This document shows positions 26,711-33,797 of a stretch of DNA of 64,000 bases, one piece after another. The translations under genes were made by a program, and so were the position numbers. Each line of letters opens with the position of its first letter. Position 1 is the first letter of the stretch. The notes beneath the pieces are model-generated. The model searched no databases. It saw only the letters and a program-made list of their open reading frames with translations, and had not been told where the DNA came from. Origin of the DNA: Arthrobacter pascens (lineage in GTDB: Bacteria; Actinomycetota; Actinomycetes; Actinomycetales; Micrococcaceae); NCBI RefSeq assembly GCF_030815585.1, contig NZ_JAUSWY010000001.1, forward strand, positions 1,240,001 through 1,304,000, written 5' to 3'.

Positions 26711-27826
26711 CTAGCTGATGCTGCCCAATTCTTTGGTCTCCTGACCTTCCATCCGGGGGTCAGTGCCAAGGAGGCGCCGCAGGGAAGCGAGACGGGCCGC
26801 GCCGGTCGGGCCGGCGTGGCCTTCGGACACCCAGGCATCCAGACCGCAGTTCACCGCGGAGGCATTGTGCTTGCAGCCGCGCTCGCAGGCATCCGTGCCT
26901 GGCTCCAAGTCGGGGAAGGACCGGAGGATCCGGTCCGGGTCCACATGGGCCAGTCCGAAGGAACGGATGCCCGGGGTGTCGATGATCCAACTGCCGGAGG
27001 GGGCGTCGGTCAGCTTGAGGGCCAGGGCCGACGACGAGGTGTGGCGACCCCGCCCGGTGACGGCATTCACGCCGCCGGTGGCCCGTTCAGCTCCGGTCAG
27101 CGCGTTGACCATGGTGGACTTGCCCACCCCGGAGTGTCCCAGCATCACCGTGACCTTGCCGTCGAGGTATGCGCGGAGCTGGGAGACGGCGTCGCTGTCG
27201 AGGCGGGCGGAGAGCCCGTCGTCGGAGCGGGCATCGATGCCCGAGGCGGCGGAATCAGCCGTCCGGCTGATGATCACCGGAAAGTCAAGGTGCTCGTAGT
27301 TCGACAATAGTTCAGCGGGATCCTTGACGTCCGCCTTGGTGACCAGCAGCAGCGGCTCAATGCCGGCGTCGTAGGCGGCCACCAGGGCACGGTCGATAAA
27401 ACCCGTGCGCGGCTCCGGATTGGCGGCAGCCACCACCACCACGAGCTGATCGGCATTGGCTACCACTGCACGTTCGATCGGATCCGTGTCATCGGCACTG
27501 CGGCGCAGGAGCGTTTTGCGGTCCTGGATCCTGACCAGGCGGGCCAGGGTGTCCGGTTCACCTGAGACATCGCCCACCAGCGAGACAAAATCGCCTGCCA
27601 CGACCGGCGAGCGGCGCAGTTCACGTGCCCTTGCGGCGATGATGATGCGTTCCTCGCCGGAATCTTCGCCGACCACTGCCGTATACCGACCGCGGTCAAC
27701 GGTAATGATTCGCCCCGTCACCGCGTCGTCGTGGCTTGGACGGTCCTTGGTGCGAGGGCGTGAGCCCTTTTTGCTGGGGCGGATCCGGACATCGGACTCG
27801 TCCCAGGAATCAGTGCTGCGTGCCAC
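26711..27826 (-). CDS. rsgA: Ribosome small-subunit-dependent GTPase
   Basis: A 371-residue circularly permuted GTPase that helps 30S maturation. An N-terminal OB-fold precedes ANADQLVVVVAA, then G4 VTKAD, G1 GHSGVGKST and G3 IDTPGIRSFG. The C-terminal zinc knuckle is CERGCKHNASAVNC. The start is a GTG at 27826 with GGAAGG upstream on the minus strand; this makes the gene overlap the 3' end of aroA by 17 bp, consistent with translational coupling. Confidence 0.93.
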   Translation of the reverse strand: MARSTDSWDESDVRIRPSKKGSRPRTKDRPSHDDAVTGRIITVDRGRYTAVVGEDSGEERIIIAARARELRRSPVVAGDFVSLVGDVSGEPDTLARLVRIQDRKTLLRRSADDTDPIERAVVANADQLVVVVAAANPEPRTGFIDRALVAAYDAGIEPLLLVTKADVKDPAELLSNYEHLDFPVIISRTADSAASGIDARSDDGLSARLDSDAVSQLRAYLDGKVTVMLGHSGVGKSTMVNALTGAERATGGVNAVTGRGRHTSSSALALKLTDAPSGSWIIDTPGIRSFGLAHVDPDRILRSFPDLEPGTDACERGCKHNASAVNCGLDAWVSEGHAGPTGAARLASLRRLLGTDPRMEGQETKELGSIS

Positions 27827-29204
27827 CGTCGGAACCTTCCCGCCCCGGGGACTGGGGCGGCTGGCCCTGTGCGAGCATGTCCGCCCACAGCCGGGGGAAG
27901 TCCGGCATGGTCTTTGCCGTGGTGGCGATGTTCTGTACCTGGATGCCTTCCACCGCCAGGCCGAGGATTGCACCTGCGGTGGCCATGCGGTGGTCTGCGT
28001 AACTATGCACGACGCCGGCGTGCAGCTTTGCGGGCCGGATCACCAACCCGTCGCTCGTCTCCTCCGCATCGCCGCCCAGCCGGTTGATTTCAGTGACAAG
28101 GGCCGCCAGCCGGTCTGTCTCATGGCCGCGCAGGTGCGCGATGCCGCTCAGCCGGGATGGCCCGGTGGCCAGGGCGCAAAGGGCCGCAACGGTGGGGGCC
28201 AGCTCGCTGGTTTCAGCGAAGTCGGCGCCTTTGATCTCGGACCCGCCGGTGACGGTCAGGACGCCGTCAACCAGGCTGACCTCCGCGCCCATATCCGCAA
28301 GGATGCTGCGCCAGAGATCCCCCACCTGGGTGGTATCGGCGGGCCAGCCGGGGATACGTACCGTTCCGCCCGACGCCAACGCAGCGGCAAGGAACGGGCC
28401 GGCATTGGACAGGTCCTGTTCGATGCGCTGGTCAAAGGCGCGGATGGGGCCCGGCGCCACTACCCAGTGATTCGGGACGGAATCGTCCACTGATACCCCT
28501 GCACCCCGCAGCACAGCCACCGTCATGTTGATGTGGTCCAGGCTTGGCACCGGCTTGCCCACATGCTCCAGATGGAGCCCCTCGGTGAACCTGGCGCCCA
28601 CCAACAGCAGGGCGGACACGAACTGGGACGACGCACTGGCATCAATCACCAGGTGGCCGCCCTGGACTTCACCTGTACCCTCAACGGCGAAGGGCAGTGA
28701 GGCAGGGGTGCCGCCGTCCTCGCCGGCCACGGGCACGCCAAGCGCCTTCAGGGCCTCGATGATGGTTCCCATCGGACGCTCCCGGGCGTGCGGGTCGCCG
28801 TCAAAGACGCTTACGCCGTTCCGCAGTGCCGCGAGCGGCGGAACGAACCGCATCACAGTCCCGGCGAGGCCGCAATCGATGCGCGTCCGGGGAGAGGGAA
28901 CCTCCTGGCTCAAGGGGATTACCTCAAGGTCCGGCCCGAATGCGCCGTCTCCCGGCACCTCCGTGATGGTGGCCCCCAGCTTGCGGAGGGCCTCGATCAT
29001 CAGGGCGGAATCCCTGGAGTGCAGGGGAGCCCGCAGCCGGGACGGACCGTCAGCCAGGGCGGCGAGAACGAGAAACCTGTTGGTCAGCGACTTCGAACCC
29101 GGCACGGTGACAGTGGCGTTGACCGGCCTGGTGGCAAACGGGGCGGGCCAGTGAGGGGCAGCTTCGGGGGAGTCCTGGGAAACGGCTGCGGTGGATCCGG
29201 TCAT
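27810..29204 (-). CDS. aroA: 3-phosphoshikimate 1-carboxyvinyltransferase (EPSP synthase)
   Basis: A 464-residue enzyme of the shikimate pathway that joins PEP and shikimate-3-phosphate. PGSKSLTNRFLVLAALADG is the substrate-binding start. DCGLAGTVMRFVPPLAAL is the second site. Later come DASASSQFVSALLL and LRGHETDRLAAL with the catalytic residues near the C-terminus. It is upstream of and overlaps rsgA, and its ATG is 6 bp from the DoxX-like gene end, which lies further upstream on the same strand. Confidence 0.95.
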   Translation of the reverse strand: MTGSTAAVSQDSPEAAPHWPAPFATRPVNATVTVPGSKSLTNRFLVLAALADGPSRLRAPLHSRDSALMIEALRKLGATITEVPGDGAFGPDLEVIPLSQEVPSPRTRIDCGLAGTVMRFVPPLAALRNGVSVFDGDPHARERPMGTIIEALKALGVPVAGEDGGTPASLPFAVEGTGEVQGGHLVIDASASSQFVSALLLVGARFTEGLHLEHVGKPVPSLDHINMTVAVLRGAGVSVDDSVPNHWVVAPGPIRAFDQRIEQDLSNAGPFLAAALASGGTVRIPGWPADTTQVGDLWRSILADMGAEVSLVDGVLTVTGGSEIKGADFAETSELAPTVAALCALATGPSRLSGIAHLRGHETDRLAALVTEINRLGGDAEETSDGLVIRPAKLHAGVVHSYADHRMATAGAILGLAVEGIQVQNIATTAKTMPDFPRLWADMLAQGQPPQSPGREGSDGGTQH

Positions 29205-29210
29205 GCGTCC

Positions 29211-29759
29211 TTATGCCCCCGTTGCCTGCTCCACGGCGCGCCGCACAGCTTTATCCGCCTTGTGGAGATTCTTGCCGGTGGTCTTTTTCGCATCGGCAGC
29301 AAGGTGCGAGGCACCCTTCTTCGCGTCGGCGGCAAGGTGCTCCGCGCGCCAGGCCAGGCCCGGCTTCCCCGCGGTGTCCACAGACGCCAGCAGGGCCCCC
29401 CCGCTCAGGGAAACATTCTTGAGGAGCTGGTTGCGCCGGGCTTCGCGGCCTTCCTTCGTGCTGATGTCCGCGCTGCGCCATTCCACAAAAGTGTTGAGGG
29501 CTGAGATGACAGTGAGCAGTGTCGCCGAGAGGCGGCTGAACTTGCCCAGGCCGAACAGTACGCCGGCGCCCACCTGTGTTCCGCCAATGACCCGGGCCAG
29601 TGTCTTCTCATCGGTGCGGAAAGGCAGCGACGATGTTGCTTTACGCAGGAGGGGCGACAGTTGCTGGGCGGTGTCATCGGCGTTCTTGAGCTTGTCCAGC
29701 CCCGCGAGAACGAAACTGGAGGCCAGCATGGGCCGGGCGAGAGTGCGGACAAAGGACAT
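29211..29759 (-). CDS. DoxX-family membrane protein with repetitive Ala/Lys tail
   Basis: A 182-residue protein. Residues ~1-130 have four hydrophobic stretches in the DoxX pattern (RPMLASSFVLAGLDKL, VIGGTQVGAGVLFGLG, TLLTVISALNTFVEW). The C-terminal ~50 residues are charged and carry an exact repeat HLAADAKK twice, 13 residues apart, suggesting an internal duplication and a helical, possibly DNA- or membrane-associated tail. DoxX proteins are loosely linked to redox and thiol stress. The start at 29759 is preceded by AGGAGG; the longer upstream frame is not conserved-looking. Confidence 0.8.
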   Translation of the reverse strand: MSFVRTLARPMLASSFVLAGLDKLKNADDTAQQLSPLLRKATSSLPFRTDEKTLARVIGGTQVGAGVLFGLGKFSRLSATLLTVISALNTFVEWRSADISTKEGREARRNQLLKNVSLSGGALLASVDTAGKPGLAWRAEHLAADAKKGASHLAADAKKTTGKNLHKADKAVRRAVEQATGA

Positions 29760-29825
29760 GGATTTCCTCCTGGATGGACGAACCGCGTCGAATGCGGCGG
29801 AGTCCGTTCTAGTCTTGCACTTTTG

Positions 29826-29853
29826 GGGAATATTTGCCCGCAGCCAGGGGTTA
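29826..29853 (+). promoter_or_regulatory. SigH/SigR-type promoter ahead of sigH
   Basis: GGGAAT at 29826-29831 and GTTA at 29850-29853 are separated by 18 bases. The known consensus for SigR/SigH promoters is GGGAAT-N18-GTTG or close to it. The location upstream of a sigH-rsrA pair predicts positive autoregulation. It lies in the divergent gap shared with the DoxX gene. Confidence 0.7.
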
Positions 29854-30043
29854 TCGATTGCGGGTCCGGGAATGCCGGGCTCATCACGAAAAAACTGCAG
29901 TGACAAATGAGTGGAGTGGGCCCTTGGCGTTGGTGAAGTACGGGACGGAAGTGGCGGGCCCCGTGGGTTTGGAGACTCTGGAATCCGATCCTCCGGAGTA
30001 TGGGTCGGCGCGTGCGCAGAGCGTCACAGTAGACTTGAAGGCA

Positions 30044-30850
30044 ATGAGCACCCTGGATCCGGCCGTTGAGGCCATGTATAAGGCCTCCGGAAGCGAAGCC
30101 AAGAGCAGCAACGGCGCGCAGCCCGGCTCCGCCGGGGAGTCCGTCGAGGTTGGAGCCCAGAGCCCCGGGCCTGAAACTGCGGAGCCCGGAACTGCTCAGT
30201 CCGAAAATGCAGAGCAGCCAGTGGATGTGGCCACCGAAACGACGGAGGAGCGCCGCATTCGGTTTGAGCGGGACGCCATGCAGTACGTGGACCAGCTCTA
30301 CTCCGCGGCCATGCGCATGGCAAGGAACCCTGCCGATGCCGAGGACCTCGTCCAGGAGGCCTACACCAAGGCCTTTTCGGCGTTCCATCAGTACAAGCCG
30401 GGTACCAACCTCAAAGCGTGGCTGTACCGGATCCTGACAAACACGTACATCAACCTTTACCGCAAGCGGCAGCGCGAGCCACTGCAGTCGAACTCGGACA
30501 GCATTGAAGACTGGCAGCTGGCCAGGGCAGAGTCGCACACGTCCAGCGGCCTGCGGTCCGCGGAGACCGAGGCCCTGGATCATCTGCCCGATTCCGATGT
30601 GAAGCGCGCGCTCCAGGCCATTCCTGAAGAGTTCCGTCTGGCGGTGTACTTTGCCGACGTCGAAGGCTTCGCGTACAAGGAAATTTCGGACATCATGAAC
30701 ACGCCGATCGGCACAGTGATGTCCCGGCTCCACCGCGGCCGGAAAATGTTGCGGGACATGCTGGCGGACTATGCCGCCGAGCGGGGATTCAAAGCCGCCG
30801 TCGAACCCCAGGACGCGGCCGCAAGCACACAACAGGAGAACAGGAAATGA
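30044..30850 (+). CDS. sigH: ECF sigma factor of the SigH/SigR (thiol-oxidative stress) group
   Basis: A 268-residue sigma factor. After a low-complexity N-terminal ~65 residues comes region 2 ([39 protein letters not shown]) and region 4 ([37 protein letters not shown]). It directs thioredoxin, mycothiol and protein-quality genes when the anti-sigma factor is oxidised. The frame stays open for 70 codons upstream of the ATG at 30044, with in-frame GTG codons at 29900 and 29933, so a longer isoform is possible, as known for Streptomyces SigR. Its stop overlaps the rsrA start. Confidence 0.92.
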   Translation: MSTLDPAVEAMYKASGSEAKSSNGAQPGSAGESVEVGAQSPGPETAEPGTAQSENAEQPVDVATETTEERRIRFERDAMQYVDQLYSAAMRMARNPADAEDLVQEAYTKAFSAFHQYKPGTNLKAWLYRILTNTYINLYRKRQREPLQSNSDSIEDWQLARAESHTSSGLRSAETEALDHLPDSDVKRALQAIPEEFRLAVYFADVEGFAYKEISDIMNTPIGTVMSRLHRGRKMLRDMLADYAAERGFKAAVEPQDAAASTQQENRK

Positions 30851-31107
30851 GCGACTGCCAGGGATTGGGCGACTGCGATGACGCCCGGATGCAACGCATT
30901 TATGAGTATCTTGACGGGGCATTGACCCGTGCGGACATTACGGAGATCAAGAACCATCTTGATGATTGCCCTGAATGCACGCACCAGTATGACCTTGAGT
31001 GCGTTATCCGCACCATGGTGAAACGCTCCTGCACCGAAGCCGCGCCGGAGAACCTGAAGAACGCCATCCTGGACAGGATCCACTCGATCCGTCCGGTCGA
31101 CGCCTAA
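30847..31107 (+). CDS. rsrA: Zinc-binding redox anti-sigma factor
   Basis: An 86-residue ZAS protein. The zinc-binding motif HLDDCPEC (HxxxCxxC) is intact, and an upstream Cys (CQGLGDCDD) supplies the remaining candidate ligands. In the family, oxidation forms disulfides, expels Zn and releases SigH. It overlaps sigH by ATGA. Confidence 0.92.
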   Translation: MSDCQGLGDCDDARMQRIYEYLDGALTRADITEIKNHLDDCPECTHQYDLECVIRTMVKRSCTEAAPENLKNAILDRIHSIRPVDA

Positions 31108-31177
31108 TACGCCCCTCGCCCCGGGAGCAGCAGCCCGGGCGGTCGCACGCGCCGTGAGCGTGGATTGCCAGAAACAC

Positions 31178-31215
31178 GAAGGACCCCGGAAGCCGTGTGG
31201 CTTCCGGGGTCCTTC
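31178..31215. terminator. Bidirectional terminator between rsrA and the bL37 gene
   Basis: A perfect 17-bp stem (31178-31194 with 31199-31215) with a GTGT loop. It sits between the convergent rsrA and bL37 genes, 28 bp from the bL37 stop. Confidence 0.85.
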
Positions 31216-31242
31216 GCTTAAACCGTCATTCCAAGCTTTTGC

Positions 31243-31317
31243 TCAGGTGTTGGGGCGCTTCCCGTGGTTCGCGCCGCCACGCTTACGGTCACGACGTTTA
31301 CGTGCACGCTTGCTCAT
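31243..31317 (-). CDS. 24-residue ribosomal protein bL37
   Basis: The frame reads MSKRARKRRDRKRGGANHGK and ends RPNT. This matches the very small actinobacterial large-subunit protein bL37 (AURKAIP1/COX24-like), with its basic N-terminus and ANHGKRPN end. The start at 31317 is preceded by GGAGG on the minus strand. It is too short for most gene finders. It is monocistronic and faces the shared terminator. Confidence 0.88.
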   Translation of the reverse strand: MSKRARKRRDRKRGGANHGKRPNT

Positions 31318-31464
31318 AGCTGGCCTCCTTAATGTTGTACTCAAAAGAGCTGCCCTCAAGTCTCCCACATGATGGGACTGGCTGCGAACCCGAAACGGGC
31401 CCATGGCCTGCGGCTCGACCGACGGCGCAAGCCTGCCTCTCAGGTGGGCAGCCACCCCTACTGT

Positions 31465-32082
31465 TCAACTGTGCAGTGAGTTCCGGATGGAGATCCGCGC
31501 CTGGTCCAGGACGGTTTTGACGGTTTCAAGTGCCACCGGGCTGATTGGCTGCCTGCCTGCCTGCAGGCGCAACTCCACGCGCAGATCGTCACGGAACGCC
31601 TGGAGCAGCATCTCGGCTTCCTTAAGCATCCGGTGCCCCTCGGAGGAGCGCCGGCTGCCAGCGGTCCTGAAATCGGCGGCACGTGCTGTGGAACGCGCGG
31701 CCTCGGCCGTCGCCGCAAGGTCCGCCCGCAGGCCGCGCATGTTGCTGCGGATATCCTCGCGGAGGTTGTCCGCCAGGCGGCGGACCGACGCTGAGATGTC
31801 GTTCTCGACGCCGGCAAGCTCGTCCCGGCGGCTGTTCAGTTCCGCGAGTCCCGCCGCAGTGATGTGGTAGTTGGTGCGTCGGCCTGCCGACTCCGTGGCC
31901 ACCAGGCCCTCTTCCTCCAGCTTGCCCAGGCGCGGATATATCGTGCCGGCGCTGGGGGAGTACGTGCCTCCGAACCGTTCGTTAAGGGCCTTGATGAGTT
32001 CGTAACCGTGTTTGGGGCCGGTCTCCAGCAGGGCCAGGAGATACAGCCGCAGGGCGCCGTGGGCGAAGACAGGAGGCATCAC
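31465..32082 (-). CDS. PadR-family transcriptional regulator
   Basis: A 205-residue regulator. The N-terminal winged helix begins GALRLYLLALLETGPKHGYE and continues SAGTIYPRLGKLEEEGLV, the PadR signature. The C-terminal half is a long helical region (~90-200) for dimerisation. It overlaps the DUF4097 gene stop (ATGA), and both are likely transcribed from the promoter with operator-like repeats near 32950-33014, implying autoregulation. Confidence 0.9.
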   Translation of the reverse strand: MMPPVFAHGALRLYLLALLETGPKHGYELIKALNERFGGTYSPSAGTIYPRLGKLEEEGLVATESAGRRTNYHITAAGLAELNSRRDELAGVENDISASVRRLADNLREDIRSNMRGLRADLAATAEAARSTARAADFRTAGSRRSSEGHRMLKEAEMLLQAFRDDLRVELRLQAGRQPISPVALETVKTVLDQARISIRNSLHS

Positions 32083-32936
32083 TGCCCTGCTTCCGGGTGC
32101 CTTGCATCCACGTTCGTTGATTCCGGGTTTCCCGGCGCTGGGCTGTGGAAGATCGAGGTCGTGCCTGAAACGGAGTTGGTCCGGACCAGCATGAGCTTGC
32201 CGTCCGGACCAGCGATGGTTTCCACCCTGCCTCCCGGCTGGGAGTATCGCTGATCATCGATGACCACTGTCCCGGTAACGGACTTTGCCACTATGTCGAC
32301 ACCGACGTCGTGAGGCAACCGGATGGTGAGGTCCCCCGAGACCGAATTGGCACCGAAATCATGAGTGAACCCCCACAGGTCAAAACTCATGTGGCCGCTG
32401 ACGGTGTTGGCGCGGATGTGGCTGAACCGGCCGGACGCTGTGACCTCGCCGGAGATACTCTTGGCGGTCAGGACGCCGTCGTGGTTGCGCGCAATCACTT
32501 CGCCGCTGACGGTGTTGACATGAAGGTTACCCTCGGTACCGTCGGCCATCACCGAGCCGGAGACGGTATTGAGCCGGGTGTGTCCGCTGATCCCGGACAC
32601 CAGGCCGTCACCGCTGACGGTACCGGCCTCCACCGTCACGCCCGCCGGCAGGGCAATGCTGATGACCGCAGAATTGTTGCTCTTGTGGTTGACCGTGCCC
32701 ATGAGGTTCTTGAACCAGCCCTGCGGCCCATGCAGCTGATGGCGGACCTCGAGCCTGCCGTCGACCACCGTGACGGACACCGGGTCGCCTTGGACCTCTG
32801 TGATCTCCACTCGCGCTACCGCGTCCGAGTGGGTCACGACGTCGAACCTTCCGCGTACCATGCCCAGTTTCAACGATGTGACGTCGTCAACGTCGATGGT
32901 CTGGGGACCGGTGACGGTCCAGCCGTTCTCTGCCAT
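32079..32936 (-). CDS. DUF4097 beta-helix-like protein
   Basis: A 285-residue soluble protein without signal peptide. It consists of about ten short repeats built on VSG turns (AGTVSGDGLVSGISG, LNTVSGSVMADG, VNTVSGEVIARN, ANSVSGDLTIRL), which is the DUF4097 adhesin-like right-handed beta solenoid. It is typically co-encoded with PadR regulators, with unknown molecular role. The start at 32936 is preceded by GGAGG; the longer open frame upstream crosses the operator region and is not used. Confidence 0.85.
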   Translation of the reverse strand: MAENGWTVTGPQTIDVDDVTSLKLGMVRGRFDVVTHSDAVARVEITEVQGDPVSVTVVDGRLEVRHQLHGPQGWFKNLMGTVNHKSNNSAVISIALPAGVTVEAGTVSGDGLVSGISGHTRLNTVSGSVMADGTEGNLHVNTVSGEVIARNHDGVLTAKSISGEVTASGRFSHIRANTVSGHMSFDLWGFTHDFGANSVSGDLTIRLPHDVGVDIVAKSVTGTVVIDDQRYSQPGGRVETIAGPDGKLMLVRTNSVSGTTSIFHSPAPGNPESTNVDARHPEAGQ

Positions 32937-32948
32937 GACTCCTCCAAG

Positions 32949-33014
32949 TCGCGATATATCGTGATCCATACCAAGATATAACCCAGCCGGGCGGCAGGTC
33001 AAGATATATCGCGA
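32949..33014 (-). promoter_or_regulatory. Operator-like repeats ahead of the DUF4097-padR unit
   Basis: TCGCGATATATCGTGA (32949-32964) is repeated in inverted orientation as TCAAGATATATCGCGA (32999-33014). Each contains GATATATC, a palindrome. A half copy CCAAGATATA lies between at 32971-32980. The two full sites are 50 bp apart centre to centre, about five helical turns. The spacing and the downstream padR gene make this a likely PadR binding region. Confidence 0.7.
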
Positions 33015-33034
33015 AATCCGAAGGGCTGCGGAGC

Positions 33035-33634
33035 CTACTCGGGTGAATCCATCCCCAGCCACTGGAACCAGCCCCGGTGAAGGACCAGCCAGGCCATCAG
33101 GCCATAACCGGACTGCCCAGGGGTTCCGCTGTTGGCGGCCAGGTCCTGCCGCCACTGCTCGTGGTTCAGGAGGGGGGAGAACGTGTCCACGTAGAGGTGT
33201 TTACGCCGCGTCGTGACGTCCGCAAAAGCGGTGTTCAGCTCTCCGAGCCGGCGGTTCTGGGCGGGGTCGAGCGTGGGCGGCGGGCCCACGACAAACACTT
33301 CGATCCTGTTCTGCGAAGCGGAATCGAGAATATTGGCCAGGTTCAGGCGGCTGCGTGCCGTGGAGAGCCCGAATTCGATATCCCGGCCGGAGAGGCCGAT
33401 CACGAGGCGGTTTTCGTGTTGGTCGCTGAACCGTCTGCTTGCTTCCTCCAGCCAGCGCGCGGCCAACCCTTCTGTTCCTTCCTGCGGACAGGGGAGGGCA
33501 TAACTTTCCATGGCCATGCCGTCCTGCGGAGTGCGGGCCAGTACGCGGCCCAGCCAGCCGAGCGCCCTGGGATCTCCCAGCCCGGCCAGCAGTTCATCTC
33601 CAACAGCTGCGATGCGCAGCTTCCTGTCTTCCAC
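33035..33634 (-). CDS. SGNH/GDSL-like protein lacking catalytic residues
   Basis: A 199-residue protein with the layout of small SGNH hydrolases: block I AAVGDELLAGLGDPRALGW, block II around GTEGLAARW, block III IGLSGRDIEFG, and block V GTPGQSGYGLMAWLVL. The family's nucleophile Ser in GDS is Glu here, the block III Asn is Arg, and the DxxHP dyad before GYGLMA is missing. It is therefore predicted to be a non-catalytic member, perhaps a binding protein. I favour the GTG at 33634 (AGAGGA five bases before it); an ATG at 33691 is possible. Confidence 0.7.
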   Translation of the reverse strand: MEDRKLRIAAVGDELLAGLGDPRALGWLGRVLARTPQDGMAMESYALPCPQEGTEGLAARWLEEASRRFSDQHENRLVIGLSGRDIEFGLSTARSRLNLANILDSASQNRIEVFVVGPPPTLDPAQNRRLGELNTAFADVTTRRKHLYVDTFSPLLNHEQWRQDLAANSGTPGQSGYGLMAWLVLHRGWFQWLGMDSPE

Positions 33635-33746
33635 AAGTTCCTCTTTACTTCCGTGCTGAACGGCGTTCGATTCTGCCCCTGTGGGCATCAACGCTTGGCC
33701 TGGCCATTCTGCCTGATTGGATGGCCGTCCATCCCATTAAACAGAA

Positions 33747-33788
33747 CTGCCCGGCCGGAGTCTGGTATTTCGACGTCCGGCCGGGCAG
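33747..33788 (-). terminator. Terminator downstream of kgd
   Basis: A perfect 13-bp stem (33747-33759 with 33776-33788) and 16-base loop begins 10 bp after the kgd stop on the minus strand. Confidence 0.75.
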
Positions 33789-33797
33789 CAACCGTTG

